DNA from: Entrophospora sp. SA101
Lineage: Eukaryota; Glomeromycota; Glomeromycetes; Entrophosporales; Entrophosporaceae
Length of the DNA stretch: 23,865 nt
Assembly: GCA_958430865.1 (NCBI GenBank)
Contig: CAUDNR010004314.1
Coordinates: 2,920 to 26,784, forward strand
Reading direction: 5' to 3'
Shown here: positions 10,130 to 18,434 of the stretch, in pieces
How the letters are laid out: each line of letters opens with the position of its first letter
Numbering within the stretch: the stretch's first letter is position 1
The notes under the pieces: generated by a model
What the model was told of the DNA's origin: nothing
The model's input: only the letters and a program-made list of their open reading frames with translations
Databases searched by the model: none
Position numbers and translations under genes: made by a program

Positions 10130-10290
10130 AATGGTGGCTTGTCAGTAGCTCGTGTTACTTTCTAGAAGTGGAAAATTTTCTCTGGTTATGCGTGGTTATG
10201 CACACAGCCTTTGAAATCTAACTAAAATGGAACATTTTGGAATTTTTTATTATCATTATCATTATCATTGTTATTATTATTTATTGTTTT

Positions 10291-10352
10291 TGTAATTGTT
10301 ATTGTAATTGTTATTGTAATTGTTATTGTAATTGTTATTGTAATTGTTATTG
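10291..10352. repeat. 12-bp microsatellite TTATTGTAATTG
   Basis: About five tandem copies of the 12-mer occur, preceded by (ATT/ATC)n at 10248-10285. A minus-strand open frame across it reads only Thr-Ile repeats and is treated as spurious. Confidence 0.9.
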
Positions 10353-10464
10353 TTTTTGTTGGTTTACTCAAAACACGTTGTTCAGAAGGTAATATTTTCT
10401 TATAAAAAGAACTTCTTTTCTTTTCCTCTTTTTTTATAACAATATACAAATACAATTAATACAA

Positions 10465-10516
10465 TTCCGCTGCACCACAGCAACCCGGATTTTTTTTCCG
10501 CTGCACCACAGCAACC
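10465..10516 (-). repeat. Two A-box-like 21-bp direct repeats
   Basis: Copies at 10465-10485 and 10496-10516 are identical and 31 bp apart. On the minus strand each reads GGTTGCTGTGGTGCAGCGG. The part TGGTGCAGCGG fits a Pol III A-box consensus (TRGYNNARNNG). No B-box follows at tRNA-like spacing, so this could be the head of a tRNA-derived SINE or chance similarity. Confidence 0.6.
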
Positions 10517-10563
10517 TTTAAGGCAAGTCTTGGAAATGTGTTTTTGATTGGTTCTGATTATTT

Positions 10564-10676
10564 AACTACATGATAACCTTAGGGCCGGGTCAGGAGCACT
10601 GGGTTATTATTGTAGTTGAAGAGATAGACTTTAGGGCCACTCATTTCTTTGATTTGAGTAGGAGCACTGAGTCTAT
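10564..10676 (+). ncRNA. Tandem hairpins with identical core, possible structured RNA
   Basis: Two adjacent hairpins share one layout: outer stem, TTAGGGCC, inner part, AGGAGCACTG, outer stem partner. Hairpin 1 uses ATAACC (10573-10578) with GGTTAT (10602-10607). It is extended by AACTACA (10564-10570) with TGTAGTT (10611-10617), and its inner part is only GGGTC. Hairpin 2 uses ATAGACT (10624-10630) with AGTCTAT (10670-10676) and an inner stem ACTCA/TGAGT. The core is unchanged while the stems differ in sequence but stay complementary, as expected when structure is selected. It matches no RNA family I can name. A DNA-level transposon feature is the alternative. Confidence 0.4.
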
Positions 10677-10764
10677 TGCTAAAAATCAGAATTTTTTTGA
10701 GGGCATTTTTCTGGATTTGTTTAGTCATTCATTTGACTAACCTTTTTTTATTAACTTTATTTAG

Positions 10765-11168
10765 ATGCCTCGTTCACGCTGCCAACAGAGGAACACCAAG
10801 AAGTTGTTGGTCGTCATACAAAGGCGCCTATCAATAATAAAAGTATATACAAATTAATTTATATTATAATTTGATTTTTTTCCAATTTTTCTAATTTATA
10901 TTAGTGTATTAAACCAAATGATGACGAGACAATTTTAAAACTTGAAAAAATAGTTAAATTTTTAGGACACCTTCATAATACAAATTACACTTGCTGTGAC
11001 TTTTATGATGAGCTTACGATGATTGCTAGTATGTGGGCCGACCTGGACAAAAAAATTCAAAAAATTATTTTTTGGTACAACCTATCATCATCAATCAAGG
11101 CGAACTATTTAATTATTATATATTTATTATGTTGTTTACTTGCAGCATATTTTATAAGAATAAATTAA
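10765..11168 (+). CDS. Possible small two-exon protein, unknown function
   Basis: Reading from the ATG at 10765, exon 1 (10765-10842) joins exon 2 (10905-11168) in frame across a 62-bp intron. The intron has donor GTATAT, a CTAAT branch-like site and acceptor TATTAG. The product would be 113 aa. Exon 2 reads like protein (DDETILKLEKIVKFLGHL, YDELTMIASMWADLDKK) and ends with a hydrophobic helix (YLIIIYLLCCLLAAYFI), suggesting a tail anchor. The ATG also follows a strong acceptor-like TTATTTAG. In another frame exon 1 reads LPTEEHQEVVGRHTKAPINN, which looks more natural. A frameshifted relic is therefore possible. No family is recognised. Confidence 0.35.
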
Positions 11169-11311
11169 AATAAAAATTAAGTTTTATTAATTATTTGTGT
11201 GCAATTTTTCATGATTTGGCCCTTGTAAAAATTGAAAAAAAAAATTTTTATATTAGCTTGTAGTTTATATCCTCAAATAAAGCATAAAATTTCTCTTGGT
11301 TTTGGCCCTTG

Positions 11312-11343
<32 letters not shown>

Positions 11344-11626
11344 TTAAGAGTTCCGAATTTTGAAATTTATTTTTTATTATTATGTATGTGGCTTCACTTC
11401 CTTTTTTTGGTCATTGTCCAACCGGCCTAACTAAAAAAGGAAAGATCGCCGCTAATCATTTCTTTTTTAGGAAGGACCCTGATCATCAATTTCCTTTTCG
11501 GGATAGACTTGCACCAACCAAAATAATTATTTCAACGACCATTTGTTTATTTCTTTGTAAACGATTTTTTATATTAACAACACAACAAACAACCACCATC
11601 ATACTCTATTATACCATTTCACAGGT
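11169..11626. other. AT-rich spacer with (AAT)n
   Basis: An (ATA)n tract lies at about 11315-11343. An 82-codon open frame at 11382-11630 has no motif and runs into the inverted-repeat element, so it is not called. Nothing else was identified. Confidence 0.5.
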
Positions 11627-12560
11627 TTAAGCATGTTAGCCAAAATTATCTCTCTTAACAAATGATCATTGTCAAATCCGAAATGCTGAAATAGTTTTTC
11701 ATAGTTGCCAAAATTAACTTTAATAGTTACTGAAATTATATCCGAATTATTTGAATACTTTAACTCAATAGCCGAAATTCTGGGTAGTTTTTTTATGTTG
11801 ATTAATATAAAGAATATTGTTACCGGAATTAGATTTGGATGCTCTTTTGGCCGAATTTAACTAATTCCGAAATTCTTAATTTTTATCATTTTATTTTGTT
11901 TATTTCTATTTTTATAATCTTATTTTATTAATATATATTAACTTAGTATTATTTTTATCTGTATTACATCTATTTTCGTAATATGTTTTATTTTTATTTT
12001 ATTTTTTATTTTATTTTTATTTCTATTAATTATTTGTATAACATCGTAATTTATTTAACTTTATTAAGGAAGAATCGTCTTTCCAATATTTCAATTTTGA
12101 AATATTAGTACAATTTTGAAATATCTATCGTTTCAATTTTGAAATATCAGCACAATTTTGAAATATTGTTACAATTTTGAAATGTTATTACAATATTGAA
12201 TGGAAATTTCAATTTTGAAATATTAGAATTACTAATTAATTGAATTGTATATAAGGAGCTTGAATTCAATGTACTTGTAAAGTAACTTTGTAATAAGTTA
12301 ATTAGTTTCAACTAAATAAAACTAAATAAATAAAATAGAAATATTTTATTTAAACTATTATCTTCTTTAACCAAAATTATTTGCTAATAATAAAATCAAT
12401 TCATTGATCCCCTATTCATTCTGATCCACACAAAAATAAAAATAATTGTTATCACCAATTAAAATACGCTCTCCCAAATTTAATCGGTGACAATATTGTA
12501 TATCTGAAATTGCCTGCTGAAATTGATTTTTTCAAAAACCATTTTGGCTAACATGCTTAA
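11627..12560. mobile_element. 934-bp element with perfect 20-bp terminal inverted repeats
   Basis: TTAAGCATGTTAGCCAAAAT at 11627-11646 is exactly inverted at 12541-12560. CAGGTTT occurs at 11622-11628 and again at 12562-12568, so a target duplication of about 6-7 bp is possible, though the ends are ragged by two bases. No transposase is present. The interior has LTR-like features: a TATATAAGG box at 12248-12256 followed by AATAAA signals. TGTTAGCC...GGCTAACA (11634-12553) also gives TG...CA ends. However, the 5-bp flanks of that reading are inverted rather than direct, which favours a non-autonomous DNA transposon over a solo LTR. Confidence 0.65.
12085..12228. repeat. Tandem CAATTTTGAAATAT motif array
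   Basis: About seven imperfect copies of CAATTTTGAAATAT occur inside the 934-bp element. The motif is nearly self-complementary (ATTTCAATTTTGAAAT), so the array can form many small hairpins. Confidence 0.75.
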
Positions 12561-12790
12561 TCAGGTTTCCATGTTTCATTTTCCGTGATTCATGGCTGAA
12601 CTCAATTGTGTAACTATAAAAGGTTTAAAAAAGGTTTAAAAATAGTAAATGTGGACAAAAATAAGGATTTTTGGCTTACACATATTAATATGATACCCGG
12701 AAATTACCAATATTGATGGAATCTAAAAATAAATTCAAATAAAGGCTGAAATTACCAGCCACAGGATCTACCAGGTAAACACAATGTTAG

Positions 12791-12798
12791 TATATAAA
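12791..12798 (+). promoter_or_regulatory. TATA-like box of the 1147-codon gene
   Basis: TATATAAA lies about 150 bp upstream of the ATG at 12945. It is the best TATA match between the 934-bp element and the start codon. Two GAAATTACCA motifs precede it near 12700 and 12748. Confidence 0.4.
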
Positions 12799-12944
12799 GA
12801 GAAAGGTTTTGAAAAGAAAAAGATAAGTTTGAATTAGATATATTATTAAATTAAAAAAATTAAAAATTTTATTCTTAATTATCAAATATATCTACAAAAA
12901 TTTTTTAAATTAAATCTATTTTCGTTACTATTGAATTAAAGATC

Positions 12945-15900
12945 ATGGAATTAATTTCTGATGAAGTTCCTATTGATGTTGAAATTTTAGATGAAAATAT
13001 CAAGGATTTTGATGATGATAATAACTATGAAGGGGATTATGATGATGATGAAGGGAATAGTAATTTTAATAGTAATATACTTGCATATGACTATCTCCAA
13101 CTTGATAAAGCCAAGAATGTTGATTTCTTACTAGATGAAGATGAAGATGATGAGGTTGAGGTTGATGATGGTAGTGATACCAGTGATAATGCTGATGTCA
13201 TTGATGAAGAAGAGGAACTTGAAACAAGAGAAATACCAATTAATAATACTATGCCTAAGGAAGGATTTACTCATTGTGTTGTAATTGATAAAATTGATGG
13301 GGTAATACAACAATGTAAATCCACCAATAAAATGAGACGTTTAGGACAGCTTGTTGGAGCATGGGAGGTAGATGAAACAGCAGTTAGAAATTGTGATGAT
13401 GTAGTGAATGAATTGGGTGTATGTTATGAACATTTTTTATATGATCAAAATTCCATTCATTCTGCAAGAGTTAAACAGGATGTAAATATAGAGAAAAGTC
13501 ATGTCCAATTTCGCAGATGCCTATTTTGTAAGAAGAACAAAGCTTTTTTTACACGAAGAAAAGCATGTATTGAGCATTGCTGGAGTATTGTTGGAAAAAA
13601 TATTCAACTTCCATGCAATGCACAATATAAATGTAAAGTATTCTCACCATTTAATTCAATTGCAAGTAAGTCCAGATCTGACTACAGGCCTCAATTTGTC
13701 TGCTGTTCCTGCTTTGCTTTACAAGGCGGTCATTTAGAACCAAGACCTAGGAAAGGGCCACCATTTAAATTATGTAATGATCATGATAATGATGCATCCA
13801 GTTCTCTACAATACATAAGTAAATGGATTTTAGAAGTATCTCATGGTAGTGATCAAGAATATAAAAAAAAGGTACTTAACTATTTGGTCCCAAGTTTAGC
13901 TGTATTCAATAAAGATTCATCCAAATTTCCTGAAAATGTAAAAACAGAACCTTCAGAATCTACACAATCAGAACAATCAGAAGAAATCAAAGTTCCTCAT
14001 CTGTTTCTTATAAAAACCATTTTAAAATTAGCTAAAGTGAATCTTACAGATGAAGAAAGGGCTTCTAATTTGACTTCTGGAGAATTCTATAATCAAGGGA
14101 AAACACTTGCATTGGCAATATGGAAAAACAAAAATATTCTTTCAGAAAATTCAGAACAACTTTCCCAACCTGAGTCTTTAGAAAAATATATAAATGCTTT
14201 TCCACCTTGCTTGACAAGTTTTTTTGGTGGAATGGTTGAAACAATAAATATTAAAAAGCAGCTTCAACGTAGAAATCAAATCCCTGACCCTAACAATAAT
14301 CAAACAATAAAGACAACAGCTTTTCTTTCATCTGTAGTCATAACCAATGCATTCAAAAAAAGAAAGATTTGGATTACCCAAATTTTAGCAACCTTATGCC
14401 GCAAACCCAAGTTATTAAGCTCTTTGTATCAGGTACTTTTAGCTGGTGGTGTACTTCCTCACACATTAAGACATGAGCGTCGCTGTGAAGATGAATTGAT
14501 GATGGCTGCAGATCCAAGGAAAAATTTAGTTTATGGACCTACAATATGGAGTGTTGGTGTAATTGATAATATTGATTTCAAAGAATCTACTTTTTTTTCA
14601 GGAAATATATTTGATGCAACTAGAAATTCTTTACATGCAATAGCCCGAATAAGTATCCAACTCGACTTGCAAGAACCTTTGGATGATATCATGAAAAGAT
14701 CACCAATGTGGCCAAGAACAATTGATAACTTGTTTGGACCTTCTGAATTTATTGAAGAATGGAATAATAAAAAAAATTGTATTTTTTCTGAATTATTAAA
14801 ATCACATGAAAAAAATTTAGATGCACATCATATACATGATGAAATTACCAACTATTCTTTAGAAAATTCTACAATTGTCAAGACCACACCTAATGTTGTA
14901 ATACTTAAAGCAGGTCCTGCAGCTAATTGTGATAGAAACGTTTTTGCTACATGTGACCTGTTTAAAGAGGATCTTCTTTCTGATGAAGCTGAATTTCAAA
15001 ATAGGTACAATAAACGTCTTGATCTAGTTGCAGATGAAGCTATTTTTCGAAGACTTGTACGTTACAATAAAGACCACCCAGAGGTGATTCCTATGCTTGG
15101 CCAATTTCACACAAGTAGGGAAATGCTAGTTGTGCTGATTTCTGCATTTTCGGGATATGGAATTTTTGATCTTGCTGCTAAACTTGGTTCCAAATTTTTA
15201 GATAAACTGGATGACGTTGTAGATTACAGAGCAACCTCTAGAACCATAGAATTATTATGGGTTGCTACTGGAATAGCAATTCATCTATATATAGAAAAAA
15301 ATGAAATATCAGTGAATGACATATTACAAGGAGATAATGATATCTTAAAAGTTTGGTATTTATTCTACCAATGGGCTGGTTATTGGAAAGGACATAAAGT
15401 TGGTATCAGAACAGGAAATTTCAATATGCAAATTGAAAATTTAGCTGCATTTGCTCCCTTATTTCCTGCAACTGGTAAATTTAATTATTATAGAGCAGTT
15501 GTTAATTTCCTGGCCTACCTATGTAAAAACCCAGGTCAAGCAAATCTTTTATGGAAGGCATGTTCTGTGAATCTTACAAGAGAAGGCCATTATTACGCAT
15601 TTGATGAGACAATGGAAGTACATGGAATAAAATACATCAAGCAAAATATTAGTCATAATCCTACCTCTACAGAAAATCTCATGAAAGAGATAAAATCAAT
15701 GCAATCAAGAAGAGAAAGACTTGATACATTTCTCTCTGAATTTTTGGATGATGATGTTAAAATCAGAAGTGAAAAGGCCACCCATAGTCGTAAAGAAAGT
15801 CTCTGGCAAGTTATAGATGAACTCTGCAATATATTTGATGGCACAACACCATTGGATCATTCTTTGTTTAAAAATCTTAAAGAATTACATGATGAAGGAT

Positions 15901-16388
15901 TAAATAATATATTTACCTGTTATGACAAAGGTATTGAACGGCTTTACACTTTATTAAATGTAGAGGTACTTGGAAATATAAAAACCAGAGCAAGCTCTAA
16001 GAAGGATATTATTTCACACAAATGGACTGATATTAGCAAAGATAATAATAAATCAAAAAAAGGGAAAAAATCTAATTTAAATGAACAACCAATACCTATG
16101 ATAATTGATAATGATGATATACAAAATGCATCCTCTTCCACTTCTGATGCACCTCCCTTACAAGCAAAAAAACCAAAACACATGGCATCTCCAGCTGAAA
16201 AAGAAATTCTCAGGCACCTTGCCTCTTTCCAAGAAACTCTTCCAAATGATGCAATTGATTCTGTGCTAGAATCATTATTCCAACTTGATCCAAATTATTG
16301 GGATAAAAAAAAGGTGAAGGATTATTGGCGACTTAATCTTGGGCCTAATAAAAGGAAAAAAAAATCTGAAATGGATATGGAATCATAA
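12945..16388 (+). CDS. Large Cys/His-rich transposase-like protein, 1147 aa, single exon
   Basis: One uninterrupted frame runs from ATG to TAA. Residues 1-95 are extremely acidic. Residues 110-280 hold a dense Cys/His set, including C111, C124, C192-x2-C195, C208, C224, C230, C253, C254, C256, H263, C277 and H280, so one or more zinc modules are likely. The middle carries VGVIDNIDFKESTF (537-550), PMLGQFHTSREMLVVL (716-731), GYGIFDLAAKLGSKFLDKL (738-756) and VDYRATSRTIELLW (759-772). These spaced D/H/E blocks resemble DUF6589-like and other RNase H-type transposon proteins, from memory only. The end (about 1082-1131, WDKKKVKDYW) resembles a homeodomain third helix, followed by basic KRKKK. 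No terminal inverted repeats were found around it. Lack of introns and an intact frame suggest a recently active or domesticated element gene. Confidence 0.7.
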   Translation: MELISDEVPIDVEILDENIKDFDDDNNYEGDYDDDEGNSNFNSNILAYDYLQLDKAKNVDFLLDEDEDDEVEVDDGSDTSDNADVIDEEEELETREIPINNTMPKEGFTHCVVIDKIDGVIQQCKSTNKMRRLGQLVGAWEVDETAVRNCDDVVNELGVCYEHFLYDQNSIHSARVKQDVNIEKSHVQFRRCLFCKKNKAFFTRRKACIEHCWSIVGKNIQLPCNAQYKCKVFSPFNSIASKSRSDYRPQFVCCSCFALQGGHLEPRPRKGPPFKLCNDHDNDASSSLQYISKWILEVSHGSDQEYKKKVLNYLVPSLAVFNKDSSKFPENVKTEPSESTQSEQSEEIKVPHLFLIKTILKLAKVNLTDEERASNLTSGEFYNQGKTLALAIWKNKNILSENSEQLSQPESLEKYINAFPPCLTSFFGGMVETINIKKQLQRRNQIPDPNNNQTIKTTAFLSSVVITNAFKKRKIWITQILATLCRKPKLLSSLYQVLLAGGVLPHTLRHERRCEDELMMAADPRKNLVYGPTIWSVGVIDNIDFKESTFFSGNIFDATRNSLHAIARISIQLDLQEPLDDIMKRSPMWPRTIDNLFGPSEFIEEWNNKKNCIFSELLKSHEKNLDAHHIHDEITNYSLENSTIVKTTPNVVILKAGPAANCDRNVFATCDLFKEDLLSDEAEFQNRYNKRLDLVADEAIFRRLVRYNKDHPEVIPMLGQFHTSREMLVVLISAFSGYGIFDLAAKLGSKFLDKLDDVVDYRATSRTIELLWVATGIAIHLYIEKNEISVNDILQGDNDILKVWYLFYQWAGYWKGHKVGIRTGNFNMQIENLAAFAPLFPATGKFNYYRAVVNFLAYLCKNPGQANLLWKACSVNLTREGHYYAFDETMEVHGIKYIKQNISHNPTSTENLMKEIKSMQSRRERLDTFLSEFLDDDVKIRSEKATHSRKESLWQVIDELCNIFDGTTPLDHSLFKNLKELHDEGLNNIFTCYDKGIERLYTLLNVEVLGNIKTRASSKKDIISHKWTDISKDNNKSKKGKKSNLNEQPIPMIIDNDDIQNASSSTSDAPPLQAKKPKHMASPAEKEILRHLASFQETLPNDAIDSVLESLFQLDPNYWDKKKVKDYWRLNLGPNKRKKKSEMDMES

Positions 16389-16954
16389 TAATTATTTTCT
16401 ATTACATAAATATTTTTTTTTTCATATACATACTAATACATATTGTATAGTTTTCCTATTCATTGAAAATAAAATTGTTGGATTCATTATTCTTATGGTA
16501 TAATTTCCATTTAAGCATTTCTATTAAAATAAATTAATATTATAAATAACTATAAATCAGTCCCTTATAGTTAAAAGCAAAATTTTTCTAACACAACCTT
16601 CCAAGTGGTTATAAGCGACTTTGTAGGGAACACTTTGGCACAACTGTTGCTGCTGAATTTGCTTTAGTTTGCATACTGGCTGAGCGATAATCTTAAAATA
16701 AGTGTGAAAAAAAGAAACGCTTCCGACCTGGCGTAGAATAACCAATATTTAAGCTAGCCTTTTCTTTTAACTGTTGTTGAAAGTCCTGGTCTGGCTCTAA
16801 AAATTTTATTATGGTTGAAAATCGCTTGTTATATGAAAAACGGAGAATTTTTTTTTTGAAGTGGACGACAATAAATTTTTTCGTGTAACGTTTATATTGA
16901 ATGACACTTGATCTGCAATGTCCCGCGACTATTAGAGTATAATTGTGTACAATA
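16389..16954. other. Downstream region, possible coding relic and repeat piece
   Basis: Two overlapping minus-strand frames (16557-16745 and 16693-16962) contain IIAQPVCKLKQIQQQQL and PDQDFQQQLKEKASLN. They could be pieces of one broken gene, but no family is recognised. GCGATAATCTTAA at about 16684 also occurs near 8770. Positions 16886-16935 carry a deleted relative of the 1-81 repeat. Confidence 0.3.
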
Positions 16955-17208
16955 TGGGACATGTCACAGCAAAAACCACCTCTGAGACTTGTAGATCATT
17001 TTGCGGTATCACCTTATTCAACTACGTTACACACTATTTAAACATATAAAAAAGAAATTCTTTGTCACCCAGTTCTCTTTTTTTTATTATGTAAATAGGG
17101 TTTAATATTTTCACCAATTATAATACTTATGTTATAGTTTATTATTATGCAAAAAAATCAATTTTGGTTAGAAAGTCCCAGAGGTGGTTTTTGCTGTGAC
17201 ATGTCCCA
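16955..17208. mobile_element. 254-bp MITE of mariner type
   Basis: Inverted repeats of 36 bp (16955-16990 and 17173-17208) differ at one position. They begin TGGGACATGTCACAGCAAAA. TA lies on each side (16953-16954 and 17209-17210), the target duplication of Tc1/mariner elements. The interior is AT-rich and non-coding. Confidence 0.85.
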
Positions 17209-17510
17209 TATAATATTAAAATACGACTATATAATGAAAACCAAGCCTATGTATTAAAAACATTCAATAAAGAAATACTATATATTAATTTTTTTATTTA
17301 TTATTTTATTTCTATCAAGTTTCCTTCCCTCTGATATTAATTTTTGCGTGATATCTGGAAGGGAGATCGTCACAAAATTTAGCCAATGAAATCAAATGTC
17401 TACTATGCTGTGAATATCATTCGGCGGATATAGACACTAAAAGACATTTAATAAATTTTTTGTCATAATCTGCATATCAAAAAAATATAAAATTTAAACT
17501 CATAAACCTT
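17209..17510. other. Spacer upstream of the tRNA
   Basis: An imperfect inverted CTTCCCT...GGAAGGGA pair lies near 17321-17367. Nothing else was seen. Confidence 0.4.
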
Positions 17511-17593
17511 GGTGATTTGGCCGAGTTGGTCTAAGGCGCCGCACTCAAGTTGCGGTCTCGAAAGAGGCGTGAGTTCGAATCTCACAGTCACCA
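17511..17593 (+). tRNA. tRNA-Leu (anticodon CAA), intronless
   Basis: This is a type II cloverleaf of 83 nt. The acceptor stem is GGTGATT with AGTCACC (one T-G pair) and the discriminator is A. The D arm starts TGGCCGAG, giving a good A-box. The anticodon stem CCGCA/TGCGG closes loop CTCAAGT with anticodon CAA (17546-17548). A long variable arm follows (CTCGAAAGAG). The T arm is GTGAG-TTCGAAT-CTCAC, giving a perfect B-box. It decodes UUG. A TTTT at about 17599 can end Pol III transcription. The CCA is not encoded beyond the chance CCA overlap. Confidence 0.97.
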
Positions 17594-18434
17594 TCAAATT
17601 TTGACATTTTACTCTTCTTTTTTTGTGTAAAGAAAAAATTTGACGTTAGTTACTATACAAAATAATTACGGCACTCAAGATTACTCGGAATAATTTTTTG
17701 GGTATTATATATAGCATCATGTGTACTTATCATCGCAACAATTACTCATGGATGGATGAGAATCACTTTTATCCATAGAATTACGTTTGTGAGAAGGCAA
17801 TATAAATTAAAGAAATATGAACTGTAAATCTTTATTACAAAAGTCAATCCTTGACAAAATCACAGATAACATATCAAGCTGTAAAAATGAAAATAGATAC
17901 GTATTCTCATTATTTACTCAAAAATCATTTTTGATGGTATAAAAGTCAAAATTATTTAATAGAATCTTTGATTTTTTTTTTTGTCATGTTAAGTAATTTT
18001 ATTAATAATAGGAACATCATACATATTGTTAAATGTTACAAAATTAATCTACAACCTACTTAACTCACTCTCTATTTTACATTGAAATAAAAGAATGTGA
18101 CATTACCACTGTATTTAATAGAATCTTTGACATAAAATGTTTCTTTCTATTTATGTATTTTTATTTTTTTATACATTTATTATATTATATGCATGTTCAA
18201 TGTTAAAGATAAATTAATTAAAAAAAAAAAGAAAAAATACTTTTTAAAAAAGCTTTATAAATAATAATATCACTGTTACTATAATAGTTGTGTGATTCTA
18301 ATACATATGAACAAATATTCTAAGAAAATTTGAACTAAAATTTTGAAATTAATTAAATTAAATTAAATAATAGTAAATAAAATCAAATATATTGTTAATG
18401 TTATTATCATCATAATAAATAAGATTGTTTTATC
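17594..18434. other. AT-rich spacer, nothing identified
   Basis: No gene or clear repeat is present apart from a short direct repeat TTTAATAGAATCTTTGA near 17956 and 18114. It covers the 3' flank of the P450 reductase gene. Confidence 0.5.

Noticed and set aside
10222..10455. Thr-Ile repeat protein on the minus strand
   Set aside because: It is a direct translation of the 12-bp microsatellite with no domain outside it.
10564..10676. H/ACA snoRNA
   Set aside because: Two hairpins are present, but no exact ANANNA hinge or 3' ACA could be placed, so only a generic structured-RNA call is made.
11382..11630. 82-codon plus-strand ORF
   Set aside because: It has no recognisable motif and is AT-biased, and it ends inside the left terminal repeat of the 934-bp element.
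13501..13737. Second-frame ORF inside the 1147-codon gene
   Set aside because: It overlaps the Cys-rich region of a clearly coding frame and has no independent start signals.
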